Position numbers and translations under genes: made by a program. A stretch of DNA of 64,000 nt from Epiperipatus broadwayi (Eukaryota > Onychophora > Udeonychophora > Euonychophora > Peripatidae), in NCBI GenBank assembly GCA_028023455.1, contig JAQFVV010006426.1, positions 928,001 through 992,000 of the forward strand, given 5' to 3'. The first letter of the stretch is position 1. Each line of letters opens with the position of its first letter. Under the pieces are notes generated by a model, which worked only from the letters and a program-made list of their open reading frames with translations, was not told the DNA's origin and ran no database searches. This document shows positions 1-13,067 of the stretch, piece by piece.

Positions 1-1715
1 TAAGGTATTCTTTCAAGGTATAAATATCGTTGTAACTGATTTATCAGGGGAGATTAATAATGGATTGAAACCAGAGAAAGGTATATTAGTAGCTATCAAA
101 GAGATAGTACTTTTAAATTTTTATTTCAGTCAATTTTTAGTACTTTCATATCGTTTTATTTGCAAAAACTAATTGATATTTTTTAAAAAGTATTTTGCAA
201 AAGAGAGTTTAAAATATAATATATTTTAAAAACTTCGTGAAAATGATTTTCTAATTTTTAACAGTTTGCTTACCAGGATTATTTTATTCTAAGTTTAACC
301 TAAAATTTCTCAATAAAAAATGGATATACTACAAAATAAAATGTATATAAATTCTAATAATGTAAAAATGTTTGGAATATTTGTTGATACAGCTTCATTA
401 ATGCTTAACCGGAGAACTGTTTTGGTGCATAAAAACCCGGATATTATATGGATGCAATGGAAAGCTATTTGCCGTCTAAAAAAATTGGAAATGCATTATT
501 TTATAAGCTTATCCAAGATTTATTTTTTTAAAATAGTAATAAGACAATTATATCTTATGAATCGTTTTAAAAAATATTATATCAAAAGGAATAAAATGTT
601 TAGTCTTTTTTGAATGAAACATTTTTCTAAAAAAAATATATATCTTGAAAGAATTAAAGGAAGGAATTACAGAGATTTTATTAAAAGCGTTGTGATATAT
701 AAAACTTCTAGTCTCAGAAATATTAAAAACGCATCTATAGAAGTATTTGTTTTAAAGCACTTTATTAAGAATGGAAACCTATATAAAAAGTGAACATATA
801 GTTAAATAAAAAGATGGATCCATGAAAATACAAATAGTACTTAAAAGTTTTATCGGATAGCTAAAATTAAAGTAGATGGAGGATGCATCAGATGCGGCGG
901 CAGAGAATATTGAATAAACTTCGTGGGAATAATTCTTTAATATTACAGTTTAATAATTATCATTCTGAACACTAAAGACCTGGGATTATTTTCTATAAAC
1001 TTTACTAAAATGGATTAATAATTATTTTATTTTTAAACTTTAACTCTAAAGAAAATAATAAACATTTTGGACTTATCATGAACTATTGTCAAGTGAATAC
1101 GTAATTATAGTTTTGATTTCTTTTAATTTGTTAACTTAGCTTAAATGTAAATTTTCTATATTTTTTATAAGATTAGGAAAACATAAAACATTAATTTGTT
1201 AATAACATATAATTTTATAATATAATAATCAAATAATTTAGATAAGAATTTTTAGATAAAATGTATGGATGTATATTTTCTTTATGTATGCAATTTTTTT
1301 ATATCCAAGTGGATGAAGGAAGCGTACTAAAATGATGACCAGATAAAGGTTATTTGGTAATGATAATGAATATTAATAATTTATAATGTATATTCTTTGT
1401 TTTCTTTTAGATTATTTATGAATAGTGAGAATGGAGTATAAATGTTTTTTAATTATAAATGTAAATGCATTTTTTATACAACATTTTAAAAAACATTATG
1501 TGATAGGATTGATTTGAAGATATGCATACAATGATTTTTATATTAGTGATATAATCCAACATAGTAACAAATATTTATGTAATTCTTTTAAAACTTTTCA
1601 TGTTATTGGATAATCAAATGTTGTCTGATTAGATTGTATATGATTAAACATACAGAATAATGAAATAAGCAAACTTTTCTTGTGGAACAACAAGATTGTT
1701 TTTTAGATTATCAAT
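1..1715. other. AT-rich intergenic DNA, no supported gene
   Basis: No conserved domain, splice-flanked exon or repeat boundary is visible. A 97-codon open frame at 320-613 (+) has lysine- and isoleucine-rich composition expected from random AT-rich sequence, so it is not called. The segment ends exactly where the left LTR of the next element begins. Confidence 0.7.
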
Positions 1716-3431
1716 TGTAATGGGATTAGCCGTTTTTCCATATGTATTTTACGCATATATGTAGTATTGTACGATTGCGTGTATGTATATATAACGATAC
1801 ACATATATGCGTAATGGTTTAAAAGAAATTTATTCTTAAATTATTCCATTTTATTGCCCCAGCATATTTATGAGCATCAATTTATGACCTCAAGCGCCAA
1901 TCCCATATTTCTATAAGAATTATGCTGGGAGAACTGGAATACCAATATGGAAATGCCCCTGGACTAGCTCTGCTCAGGGCTGGTGGTAAAATTTACTGGC
2001 AGTAGATCTAACTCTCTCTTTTTTTTTTATTTAAAAAAAAAAACTCATAACATAAAAACAAAACAAAAAAAAAACATTCATTTTATATACATTTATTAGC
2101 TATGATATTTACGTATGTATAAAAAAAATATATTATTTACTTAAGTTAAATTAGTGTCTCTTTTAAATCAAAGATTCATATCAGTTTTCTTTTTTTCTTT
2201 GTTTGCTCCTTTCTCTTTTTGCCAAAACTCCCCCCCACACACACACATGCTATTATATGTATTTTGCACCGAAGATTTAATTGGACTAATTTATACACTA
2301 ATAAATTCCGTAGTAAATAGTTTGACCTCTCCGGGCAAAAAAAATAAATTTTAAGTTCACAATTGTGTCAAATAAACAGTTTTCTCAAATTCGTGGAGTA
2401 AGCTTACTAAAAGTGACATATATAGATGTAATTAGAAAGAAAATACCTGGTTTCCCTGGGGAATTGATCGAATCCTCTTGGTGAAAATGGAATCTCCGGT
2501 CCTTTGTCGGTGAACGAACTTTGTTTTTTTTTTTTTTTGAAGTTCGGGTTCCATGGCTAAAGTCTGTTTATTTATTTATTTTCTTTCTCTTCTGGCGATT
2601 CAATATTGTTGCTTATTGAGGCGAATTCTCCGGGCTTGATGTCCCTTCTCTGCTATTGGCAGCTGCTATACATTCGGGGGCAAAGGATTTGGACCCTCCA
2701 CACATTGAAGCCTCTACCCCAGCCTGACCATATTTTATTCAAATGTATATCACGTTCTGTCCGCTTTCTTCTACCTCCAAACTTATACCAATCCTTAATT
2801 CTTTTTTTTTTAATTATCCAATTTATCTTTCTTTTCATTCATTTTCCATTATATTTCCATTCACATTCCGTATGCCTTTGTTAAAATGCAGCACAAAAGC
2901 TTTTTACACCTATTTCTTTCCAATTAATATTTAATTAGTATTAGACATTCCACGATTTTTATAATAATTACTTCCATTGTTCTGCAAAATTAGTCTTCCA
3001 TCTTGATATTTAAAGTTCTTTTGTTGACTTAATATGTATATATTTAAAAGTTTATCAAACAAAATATTTTTTTATTTTTATTTTGTGAATTTTCATTTTT
3101 AATGGTTCAAACACACTCACACATATACATAGCGATGTGTATAGCTGGGTTTGGCAAAAGAGAGAAAAAAAATCAGAGCAAGTGTATAACCCCCCATACC
3201 TCTTCTATGAGTTCTTTTTAATTAAAATAACTAAATCAATTCTGTACAACCACGCAAATGACCGTTGATTGTACATCAAACTGTAAATATTAATTTTGTT
3301 AGTAAAGTAATATATATTTTTAATAATACGTTAGTAATAAGATATATATATATTTTAATAATGCGTTAAGTATACGAATATGTATTTGTCTAATTATCGC
3401 AACAGGGTTTGATTATACCTGCCCTGTTGCA
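1716..3431 (-). repeat. 3' LTR (left copy) of the minus-strand LTR element
   Basis: This copy spans 1716 bp and is nearly identical to 4905-6611. Landmarks in both copies are a (T)n/(A)n block near 2,020-2,050, a CA-rich stretch near 2,230, and a terminal GCCCTGTTGCA. Open frames at 2606-2884 (+), 2653-2838 (-) and 2743-2934 (+) recur at the equivalent place in the other LTR; they are shared because the whole LTR is duplicated, not because of visible selection. Confidence 0.85.
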
Positions 3432-3446
3432 ATACCCCCCCTCCCG
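3432..3446 (-). promoter_or_regulatory. Polypurine tract next to the 3' LTR
   Basis: Read on the minus strand this is GGGAGGGGGGGTAT abutting the TGCAAC start of the 3' LTR, the position where plus-strand DNA synthesis is primed in LTR retrotransposons. It is the only such purine run at this boundary. Confidence 0.7.
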
Positions 3447-4890
3447 GAAGCCTTCAAATACAGTCTATGGATTTGAATGGCTCCTAAATATCGTGAACCA
3501 TTTGTAATGGCCTCAAATCAATTTTTTTTTGACTTTCACCCTGTAGCTATAAAAATATAAGAGTAAACGACCACCAGCCCAGCGATATACACTGGTCTGA
3601 CCACAACTCATGCGCATATGACGTGCTATAAATGAACACAGCCAACTTCACCCCGACCTACTTGGTTAAACGACTAAACGAGAAGCCATTCCCTAACCAC
3701 ACTGCTGCTTCCAAGTCTTATGGATGTGGGTAACTAGGACAAATGCCGGCATCTCCTAACCACACTCTGCTGCTTCAGAGTCTTATGGGTGTGGGTAACT
3801 AGGACAGATGCCCGATTCTTATTCAGAATTTTCCAACCATGTTGGGAATAAAAAGCAGCTATACACAGAATGCAACACACCACATGCCCGATTGAGCAGC
3901 CAACCCCATATTCCACCATCAGACTTAGACCGCCTTCCTCCCAAAGCTTCACAGCTACAACTTATTTACTCTCTATGCTGCTAGATTCCGAACCTCCAAA
4001 CCCCCAAAGCACAGTGCTGACCCCTTCCCAGACTTCCTTACGCCTTCAATATTTCTTAAGTATATATATATTTATAATTTTACTGTGGACCGATCGATAT
4101 TTCACTATGTTATTTCGACTTACTCTTGTTTTCCACTTTTATAAAACCTCGCTTTGAAAACTAGTACAGATAGACTATTGTTATTTCAAAACCTTCGTTT
4201 CAAAGTTAGTTTAAAATTCAGAAATTGTCAAAATGATTATAAAAGTAAAAAGTGTAAAATATATTAAAATAATAGCTACTGTGTGGGTGTAAATTAAATA
4301 TAATTCATTTCTCGAATTTCTTTTAAAACAACATTAATTTAATATATATATATAAATTATTTTTATCTGGTTATGACATCTTATAGTAATAAGTGACAGA
4401 AAGCCAAATAATTATTTTGTATCTAATTAAAATGGATTAATTATAAAGGTTAACCACTTAAAACACTCGTTTACTTTTTTCTTTTAAAATATCTGTATTA
4501 CTTTTTTTTTTTTAAAAAAAAAAAAAATCAATCGCAAACAATAAAACATTTACGTTCATTATTTACAAAAAAAAAATCCATAACAAACTGAAAGTTCTTT
4601 AAAAAAAAACAGTCTAACCTAAACTGATTACTTTATGAAACGCTTTTATCTTCTGCACTCAGTTGGTATTTTTCATATAGCCTAAAAAGTTTTTTTTTTA
4701 CTTATAAAACTCAATATTAACTACATCCAACTCTGCCAATATAATATAACTTCCGTTATTAGCTAAAACAATAATGATCTGACAAAACCTATATGTATAC
4801 ATTTATTTACTTTCTCAAAAAAAAAAAATCATGCTAAATTCTTTCATATTTTTCTTTCCCTCATTGACCTACTTCTCTTCGATGTCCTTT

Positions 4891-4903
4891 CGTTGGGTCA
4901 CCA
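4891..4903 (-). promoter_or_regulatory. tRNA primer binding site of the LTR element
   Basis: On the minus strand the 5' LTR end (GTTACA at 4910-4905) is followed after one base by TGGTGACCCAACG. TGG (complement of a tRNA CCA end) directly after an LTR is the diagnostic primer-site layout, and TGGTGACCC-type sites are common in Gypsy elements. I have not assigned the tRNA. Confidence 0.75.
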
Positions 4904-4904
4904 T

Positions 4905-6611
4905 TGTAACGGGATTAGCCGTTTTTCCATATGTATTTTACGCATATATGTAGTCTTGTACGATTGCGTGTATGTATATATAACGATACACATATATGCG
5001 TAATGGTTTAAAAGAATATTTATTCTTAAATTATTCCATTTTATTGCCCCAGCATATTTATGAGCATCAATTTATGACCTCAAGCGCCAATCCCATATTT
5101 CTATAAGAATTATGCTGGGAGAACTGGAATACCAATATGGAAATGCCCCTGGACTAGCTCTGCTCAGGGCTGGTGGTAAAATTTACCGGCAGTAGATCTA
5201 ACTCTCTCTTTTTTTTATTTAAAAAAAAAACTCATAACATAAAAACAAAACAAAAAAAAACTATTCATTTTATATACATTTATTAGCTATGATATTTACG
5301 TATGTATAAAAAAAATATATTATTTACTTAAGTTAAATTAGTGTCTCTTTTAAATCAAAGATTCATATCAGTTTTCTTTTTTTCTTTGTTTGCTCCTTTC
5401 TCTTTTTGCCAAAACTCCCACACACACAAATATGCTATTATATGTATTTTGCACCGAAGATTTAATTGGACTAATTTATACACTAATAAATTCCGTAGTA
5501 AATAGTTTGACCTCTCCGGGCAAAGAAAATAAATTTTAAGTTCACAATTGTGTCAAATAAACAGTTTTCTCAAATTCGTGGAGTAAGCTTACTAAAAGTG
5601 ACATATATAGATGTAATTAGAAAGAAAATACCTGGTTTCCCTGGGGAATTGATCGAATCCTCTTGGTGAAAATGGAATCTCCGGTCCTTTGTCGGTGAAC
5701 GAACTTTGTTTTTTTTTTCTTTGAAGTTCGGGTTCCATGGCTAAAGTCTGTTTATTTATTTTCTTTCTCTTCTGGCAATTCAATATTGTTGCTTATTGAG
5801 GTGAATTCTCCGGGCTTGACGTCCCTTCTCCTCTATCGGCAGCTGCTATACATTCGGGGGCAAAGGATTTGGACCCTCCGCACGTTGAAGCCTCTACCCC
5901 AGCCTGACCATATTTTATCCAAATGTATATCACGTTCTGTCCACTTTCTTCTACCTCCAAACTTATACCAATCCTTAATTCTTTTTTTTTTAATTATCCA
6001 ATTTATCTTTCTTTTCATTCATTTTCCATTATATTTCCATTCACATTCCGTATGCCTTTGTTAAAATGCACCACAAAAGCTTTTTACACCTATTTCTTTC
6101 CAATTAATATTTAATTAGTATTAGACATTCCACGATTTTTATAATAATTACTTCCATTGTTCTGCAAAATTAGACTTCCATCTTGATATTTAAAGTTCTT
6201 TTATTGACTTAATATGTATATATTTAAAAGTTTATCAAACAAAATATTTTTATTTTTTTATTTTGTGAATTTTCATTTTTAATGGTTCAAATGCACTCAC
6301 ACATATACATAGCAATGTGTATAGCTGGGTTTGGCAAAAGAGAGAAAAAAAATCAGAGCAAGTGTATAACCCCCCATACCTCTTCTATGAGTTCTTTTTA
6401 ATTAAAATAACTAAATCAATTCTGTACAACCACGCAAATGACTGTTGATTGTACATCAAACTGTAAATATTAATTTTGTTAGTAAAGTAATATATACTTT
6501 CAATAATACGTTAGTAATAAGATATATATATTTTTTAATAATGCGTTAAGTATACGAATACGTATTTGTCTAATTATCGCAACAGGGTTTGATTATACCT
6601 GCCCTGTTGCA
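4905..6611 (-). repeat. 5' LTR (right copy) of the minus-strand LTR element
   Basis: A 1707-bp direct repeat of 1716-3431, in the same orientation, with TG...CA termini. It is separated from its partner only by the 1.47-kb internal region. It is slightly shorter through deletions in the poly-T, CA and TTTA tracts. Confidence 0.85.
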
Positions 6612-8749
6612 CAGTGAATTTTATTTATTGTTTTTTTGTAAATGCAGATAGTTATTTATCGATGTAAGATGAGGAAAATCTTGAGAAATAATGTTGAGAT
6701 AGTTAGTGTCTTGGAAGTACTTGGGTAGACAGGAAACCAAGATGATGTTTTTGTTAAAAAATAGGATATTATAAGGAATGTGAATAATACTTATAGTCTT
6801 TGTGTAGATATCAGCATAGTTAACAAACCCTATGACTGATACACATTTTATTTGGACAGTGTTTTATATTTCTTTAAATATTTGATGTTCTAATAAAGCT
6901 GAAGGAATAGCTTTAACATCGTTCATGTACTAGAGGATATTAGATAGGTAAAGGTCATACCTCTATATCTAGTTAATGCACTGTGCCATGATTTTGAGAT
7001 ATGTTATGAGTGATACTCTAGCTTTTTTCCTTAAATCCTATGCATCTATTTTGCTATCTTTATTTCATGTAACTGCATGGTTTAGTAAGATATTTTGAAA
7101 AGAAATGGTAAATAATTTAGAGCTTAGGTTATGCTATCATTTTGTATAAGATTGGTTTATTTGCTTAGAAGGAATAGAATTTTATAACTTGAAATTGAAG
7201 GTCCAATGAATCCTAAAGGAAAGGAAAGAATCATAGAATATATTTTGAATTTAGTTCGGGAATGAAATATAAATTTTTAGAATAGAGTATCTAAAACAAA
7301 GATATTCTCTTTAAAATGTTAATAATTTTTGAATGCTTTATTATTATTTTTAAAAGAAAAATAAGTATTGCATATTTTTAAACTACAATAATATACAATA
7401 AATGTAAGGAATATGCATAGTATATTTTTTGTTTATTGAATAACAGGAATATATTGATGATTACACTTATATCATACTAAAGTAAGGCTAAATAAGAATA
7501 TATTATGATTAGTAAACATCGTGTGATAAATGATATCCACTAAAATCTAATAATGAATTTTGGATAAATGTTTTATGTAACATCTTTGACATTGCAAGAT
7601 GAAATTTGTTTTAATATTTTAAGAAATCCATACTCATTATAAAGTTAATTTTGTTTTTTAGGAATATGTTTTAAAGAAAAATATAGTTTAATAATATTAA
7701 GAATGGAATATTTTGTTAATAAAATAAATAAATATATTTGTAATAAGTTAACCATAACGAGAAACCAAATGGTAACATTTTATTTTGTCTTAAGTCTAAA
7801 TAAAGACATAACTAAAATATAAATTATTTTTTTTATAAACCAGTAGATAAAAATGTAAAGTATAAAATAAGGATATCCACTGTAAATAATGTACATAAAT
7901 TGTTTATTTTATTTTGTTGTTATTAATAAACTTTGTTAAAATTTATTTTTCAAAAATTTTTGTGTCTTAATTGTTTATTTCTCCACTTCACTGCATGAAA
8001 TCACGATATATTCATAATAATTGAAACAAACATATAATTTTGCACAGAAAAAAAAATACAGAGTTATTTTAAGAATTTAAATATTTTATTGGTATTCTTT
8101 TAATTAAATAATCATAATTTTACATTATTTTATTGGTCATAAAGTAGTCATCATAATAGTACATTGAATTATATGCTATCAGTTGCCACACATATTTTGT
8201 TTGTCAGATTATCAAATGCTACCACTTATTTATTATATTATTACATGAAGATAAAAGATTATATAAAATTATTTTATTATGGTAATAAAAATATAACGAA
8301 AAGAAAAGATATACAGAGTTAGTTATACAATGAAGAATATTATTATTATTATTATTATTAGTTTAGTGTAGTAGATTATGACATAAAATTCCCTTCTCAT
8401 ATTTTACTACTGTAATTTTAAATTTACTTAGAATAAATTTATGAACCTGAGATTTTATAAAGCTAAATTATTATAAATAGAAGATTAAGATGTAATTATT
8501 AGCTTAATCTTAGTGAGTAGAAGTTATTAAAGACGTAAGAATACTATGAGTTTGTTATTTGAAATAGTAATAAGGGGGGATAGGGTTCTTATGCCATTGA
8601 GGTAGTATCCTGTAGGATATTGGCTCAATGTAATCTATCTTGCCACCTGTATTTTCACTTCAAGTCTCATGAAAATATTAAATATTTATTTAATTTATTT
8701 TTATAAACTGAACCTTATTCGTATTTTAAATATGAGCTAGTGAAACATT
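6612..8749. other. AT-rich intergenic DNA, no supported gene
   Basis: No domain or exon signature was seen. There is an (ATT)n microsatellite at about 8337-8360. The last part leads into the Penelope-like element whose recognisable coding sequence starts near 8,790. Confidence 0.6.
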
Positions 8750-10350
8750 TTAAACAGAGGAGATTATTTAAATAAAATTAATAATCAGATCGGCAATTTG
8801 AAATTTGAAGAAATAGCCAATTTTAATAATAAAGTTAATAAGGAAAAATTTATAGCATCTATACTTCGCAAATATTGCAACAAGGCCTTTTCAAAGGTCC
8901 AATATTTTCATATATATCTATCTGCATCTACGCCCCCAAAAATCTTCGCTAACATTAAGTTACATAAACCTAATGCGCCGTTAAGATTGATGATATACTT
9001 TGGCAGAGCACATTACGTCAATACCGCAAAAATGATAAATCAATGGTCCTCGAAAGAATAGGTTTTGGCACACAGGCTATTAACTCATCATTTGAATTCA
9101 TTAATAAAATTAAACAAGCCATAATCAAACCTGAATTTAGTATGGCATCACTGGATGTAACAGAGCTATACGGGTCAACCGTAAAAGCTCGATCGACATT
9201 ATTATAGCTGAACTCACAAATAATAATTGCCCACTAGAGTAGCTGAATTTCATAGTAGAATTTTTGAAATGGATGGATCAAAATATTGTAACCACATTTA
9301 ATGGTAAATGGTTTACAATGAATGACAGATGGCCAATGGGTCTCCCAATAAGTGGGATAATATCTAGTATTTTTCTCAATCATTTTGAAAGGCAAATACT
9401 AACTAAGTACTACACAATTGAACCAAACTTAATATATATGCGCTATGTAGACGATGTATTCATAGTAGCACCAGAACAAATAATAATGGATATTCAAAAA
9501 GAGCTACAAACACAAACCTCTTTAACAATTAACTGCATACAGGAAAACCTTCAGCACAATGTTAATTATCTAGATATTCAAGTTCATAGAGATCCACACC
9601 AACTTACATATGCTATGACAGTTAAACCACTAGAAATTTGAGGATTTATACATCCAAACTCAAACTCACCCAACTCTCATAAATTGGCTGGACTCTCTTC
9701 CTTCCTGCACAGAAATCATAGACTGTGTAAGTTTGAAGCTGACCGAAAAATGAACCTCACAAATTATATTAAAGATCTAGAAAAGGTTGGATTTTCACAC
9801 AACATTATATATAAAAAGATCAAGCAATTTCAAACTAAATTACAAACTGACACAGTCAAAAATAATAAACCCAGAATAATGCTTCCATACATACCATCAA
9901 TTGCTAGAAAATATTATAAAATATTTGCTGAGTCCTTTGAACTAGGATTCCACACCCCACCATCAACAAACAGAATGATAAACAATACCAAAGACAAAAT
10001 ACCTTCTGATCAAATATCCCAAGCAGTTTATAAAATTTCATGCCCAACCAATGGATGTAGAGCAGCATACTATGGGGAGACCTGTGCCAACATCACAACA
10101 AGAACAGCTCAACATCATTATTTGTATAGGAAAGCTATAAATAACGATGAAAACAGATCCATATTCTTCGAACACCAAAATACAACTGGCCATATGTTTG
10201 AACCCACTATAGCAAGGGCACTGTGCACTGAACGCAATGATGTGAAATGAAAAATCAAAGAGGCATGTTTTATTGCAAATGATAATTATGCAATTAACCG
10301 GAAAGAATCGTGCTTTACAATCTCCAGAAAATGGTCATTATAAAATTTGC
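8750..10350 (+). pseudogene. Penelope-like element 1: reverse transcriptase plus GIY-YIG nuclease, decayed
   Basis: The encoded protein would copy element RNA at a nicked chromosomal target. The frame is broken but motifs appear in PLE order: an N-terminal IKLHKP-type block (8956-8988), motif A ASLDVTELYGS (9144-9177), motif B WPMGLPISG (9330-9356), motif C RYVDDVF (9441-9461), an NYLDIQVHRD block (about 9565-9595), a thumb with HKLAGLSSFLHR (about 9681-9716), then a C-terminal GIY-YIG domain (VYKISCP...CRAAYYGET, 10026-10082) with downstream arginine and histidine residues. Stops at 9058, 9205 and 9638 plus frame changes between motif blocks make it non-functional. The recognisable coding part ends near 10,340 at SRKW. 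A hammerhead-like motif follows at 10,404, as expected for a PLE 3' end. It is related to, but distinct from, element 2 at 11,640. Confidence 0.88.
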
Positions 10351-10403
10351 ATAAAATTTTTTTTTTTACATAAACCACAACTAAACTTCAGTTAAAAGTA
10401 GGG

Positions 10404-10446
10404 TATGATTATGGAGACTCAAGGTCTCCAAAAGCGCTAAGCCATG
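10404..10446 (+). ncRNA. Degenerate hammerhead ribozyme-like motif behind PLE 1
   Basis: The segment aligns with the hammerhead behind PLE 2: a decayed core (TGATTAT in place of CTGATGA), a stem II of GGAGAC/GTCTCC with an AAG-type loop, then AAAAGCGCTA where GAAAGCACTA stands in element 2. Both share the flank TTCAGTTAAA just upstream (here 10388-10397). The changed core and GAAA-to-AAAA position predict loss of cleavage. Hammerheads in PLE terminal repeats are established knowledge. Confidence 0.5.
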
Positions 10447-10752
10447 TAACTTTGTAAGATTTAGACAAGCTTCACTTTTTTGCGTAAAGCGCAATCTCAA
10501 TTAATTGCTGAATATTTCATTTATTAATTATTAACTGAGCTAGAACCCATTTTATTTCATATCATATATTATCTGGAAGTGAGGATGCACAAAGGCACGG
10601 TTAGAATATATATATATAATTAGATTCCAATCAGTCACAACCTAAACATTCACAGTAAATATAGTAATCAATATTTCTAACTGCTGTCAAGGCAACCTTC
10701 TCACATTTTTAATAGCAAGAATGGAAATCCATTCTTACTAATAGTCCATTGA

Positions 10753-10790
<38 letters not shown>

Positions 10791-11639
10791 CTTTCTAGGT
10801 TTAAATCCTTATAACAACTTGGAAATTAAATAAAAAAAGACCTCTTTTACTTCATTAAAACCCAAAATAAAAGAGTTATTGTATAGGTTAATAGAAAAAA
10901 CTTGTTTGGCTACAGGTTTACCAATTAGTAATTGAGAATTTCCTGGCAACATCAAAAAATGAAGTTATCTTTGTTTACATGAATATAATCTCTATTTCTA
11001 TTCTTTATAAAATTAAAAATCCATGAAAATATTCTATTCAAAAATGGCAAGATATAGCACAGATTTTACAAAAAGCAATATTACAAATGTATTAGAAATA
11101 AAATAAAAAACTTAAAAATTTTACTCAATTGGGTTATATTACAGCATATTTTTAATGCAAGCAAAGAGAGTTATGATGTTTTATTGTTACATGTTATGAC
11201 CAAAAATGAAAAATGCCTACAATTATTAAAATATATAATTATTAGCATATTACCAGACCTAAACAACTAAAGACTATTAGTTTGGTAGTTAAAATAATAT
11301 AAAATGTGGTTAGATAATAACTGAATCTATTTTTTAATTGATGATGGCCAGTAGCTAGAAATTAGTCTATGTAGGTGAAATGATATTTTTTCTTAGACAT
11401 ATGAAAAAATCATATTATAAATGTATTAACCAAATATATATAGACATAAATGCTTTTATTGGATATGCTTTAATGTGAGCATTAATATACATAATAACAA
11501 ATTTCAAAAAATACAATTTAGTATAGTTCATGAACATTTTGCATTATTACAACCAGTAATTCATTTTATTTATTTCCAAAACATTATAAGCCTCAGAAAT
11601 GAGAAGATATTAAAAAATAGTACTTCATTCAAACTTCCA
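10447..11639. other. Intergenic, AT-rich, with a (TA)n(GA)n microsatellite
   Basis: A TA run followed directly by a GA run lies at about 10,752-10,791. No coding motif is visible until the start of PLE 2 coding near 11,640. Confidence 0.6.
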
Positions 11640-13050
11640 TATCTATATTGGTAAATTGTTAGAAGATATGTTGGGTTTTGGAAGATATACAATTGCATCT
11701 TCTTATGAATTTGTTGATAAAATTAAAAATATAAAAATGATAATGATCTATTAGCTTCATTGGATATAACAGAATTATATGGATCAATTGATCATTTTGA
11801 ATCTATAAATTTAATTGAAATTGAACTAATTAATATGGCTGTAAATAAACATTTAATAAATTTTATTATTGAATCACTAAAATTTATAAGTGATAATATT
11901 ATTGTAACATATTATGATAGGTTTTATAAAATGGGTAAAGGATGGCCAATGGGATTACCTATGGTAGCACAAATTGTAATTTTACATTGTCAAAATATGA
12001 AGATATTATATTTAATTCTTATAATTTTGAAGATATTAAAATTTATACTAGATATGTTGATGATGTTTATTGAAATATGAAGATATATTTAATTCTTATA
12101 ATTTTGAAGATATTAAAATTTATACTAGATATGTTGATGATGTTTTGGTTTGTGGTCTTAGAGACATTATTGATGTTCTTTTATATAAATTGAATAATTT
12201 AAACAATTTAAAATGGACTATTGAGAATGAACAAAATGGAAAAATAAAATTTTTGGATTTACAAATATTTAGAGATGCTACTGATTTAAATTATAAATTA
12301 ATTTTTAAACTTATTGGAGAGAGAGGATATATTCATTTTAAATCACGTGTTCCAATGATACATAAAATGGCAAGTCTGAAATCATTTTTGCATTGCAATG
12401 ATAAATTATGTAAATATAAGAGTGATAAAATTTTAAATATTGAATTCTTTGCTAAAAGAACTTGTAAAGGTTGGTTATGATAAAAACCAAATCTTGCATA
12501 CCGTAAATTCATTTAATAATAAGAAAAGTGTTTGCAGTATTACTTTAGATAATAAAAAATGGATATCTATACCATTTATAAATAACATGCAATCTAAATT
12601 AATTAAGAATATATTTAAAGAAAAGTATAATATTTCATTTTGTGTTCCTTCAAATGTTAATAGATTGATTAATAATTCTAAGAGTATAATTCCTGAATTG
12701 CAAAGAAGTAATATAATTTATCAAATTTCATGTGGATATCAGAAATTTTACATCGGTGAATCGAGATGTTCTGTGGAAAAAAGATTGAAGGAGAATTAAT
12801 TATTATATAACTGAATTAAAAATAATGTAAATAGTCAATTTAATATAGTTACAGTATTCTTTGACCATAAAAAAATTTGTAATTATAAGTTTACATTTAA
12901 TAGTAATAAAATAAAAATATTAATGGAAGAAAGAAATCATAAAAAGAGGAAAATTAAAGAGGCAATATTAAGTGAGAAATATAAAAACGATGTTATTAAT
13001 AGGCAAACTGCAAATACGGCCATACACAGCTTATGGAGATATTCGTAACA
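11640..13050 (+). pseudogene. Penelope-like element 2: reverse transcriptase plus GIY-YIG nuclease, frameshifted
   Basis: Motifs appear in PLE order: ASLDITELYGS (motif A, 11757-11789), GWPMGLPM (motif B, 11940-11963), YTRYVDDV (motif C, found twice at about 12045-12068 and 12121-12144), IKFLDLQIFRD (about 12247-12279), a thumb with HKMASLKSFLHC (12361-12396), then the GIY-YIG domain (IYQISC...FYIGES, about 12715-12768). A tandem duplication of about 79 bp copies motif C and throws the first copy out of frame; another frameshift lies near 12,797, after which the frame continues to a stop near 13,047. The coding sequence is much more AT-biased than PLE 1. The upstream RT fingers and any 5' repeat are missing, so the copy is 5'-truncated. 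It is followed closely by a well-formed hammerhead at 13,070. Confidence 0.87.
11996..12135 (+). repeat. Tandem duplication covering RT motif C in PLE 2
   Basis: Two adjacent copies of about 70-79 bp, each containing AATTCTTATAATTTTGAAG and a RYVDD-encoding segment. They differ by small indels at the junction. The duplication is confined to the pseudogene and probably arose by slippage after insertion. Confidence 0.8.
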
Positions 13051-13067
13051 TTAAGTTTAAAAATTTG

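Larger units (their letters stand above)
3432..4904 (-). other. Internal region of the LTR element, no recognisable pol
   Basis: It holds no detectable reverse transcriptase, integrase or protease. A 72-codon minus frame (3952-3734) is cysteine- and histidine-containing but lacks a clear zinc-knuckle pattern. A direct duplication of about 54 bp lies at 3694-3747 and 3757-3811. The 4,160-4,890 part is extremely AT-rich with several poly-A/poly-T runs. Content matches a gutted internal domain retaining only the priming sites. Confidence 0.6.
1716..6611 (-). mobile_element. Non-autonomous LTR retrotransposon (LARD/TRIM-like), minus strand
   Basis: Two long direct repeats (1716-3431 and 4905-6611) enclose a 1.47-kb internal segment. 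On the minus strand each repeat starts TGCAAC and ends GTTACA, the TG...CA form of LTRs with short inverted ends. Directly inside the 5' LTR (right copy) is a primer-binding-site sequence, and directly before the 3' LTR (left copy) a polypurine tract; both orient the element on the minus strand. No gag, protease, reverse transcriptase or integrase is recognisable inside, so it must depend on another element's proteins. The LTRs differ by scattered substitutions and short indels, a few percent by eye, so the insertion is fairly young. No convincing 4-6 bp target duplication is seen at the outer ends (TCAAT left, CAGTG right). The termini and primer site suggest Ty3/Gypsy affinity, by inference only. 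Confidence 0.82.

Noticed and set aside
320-613. 97-codon open frame near the window start
   Set aside because: Composition is that of random AT-rich DNA (K, I, F, Y, N), with no motif or splice context.
2606-2934. Open frames of 61-92 codons on both strands, with near-identical partners at 5786-6114
   Set aside because: They recur because the whole LTR is duplicated; the frames have no motif, and overlapping frames on both strands argue against coding.
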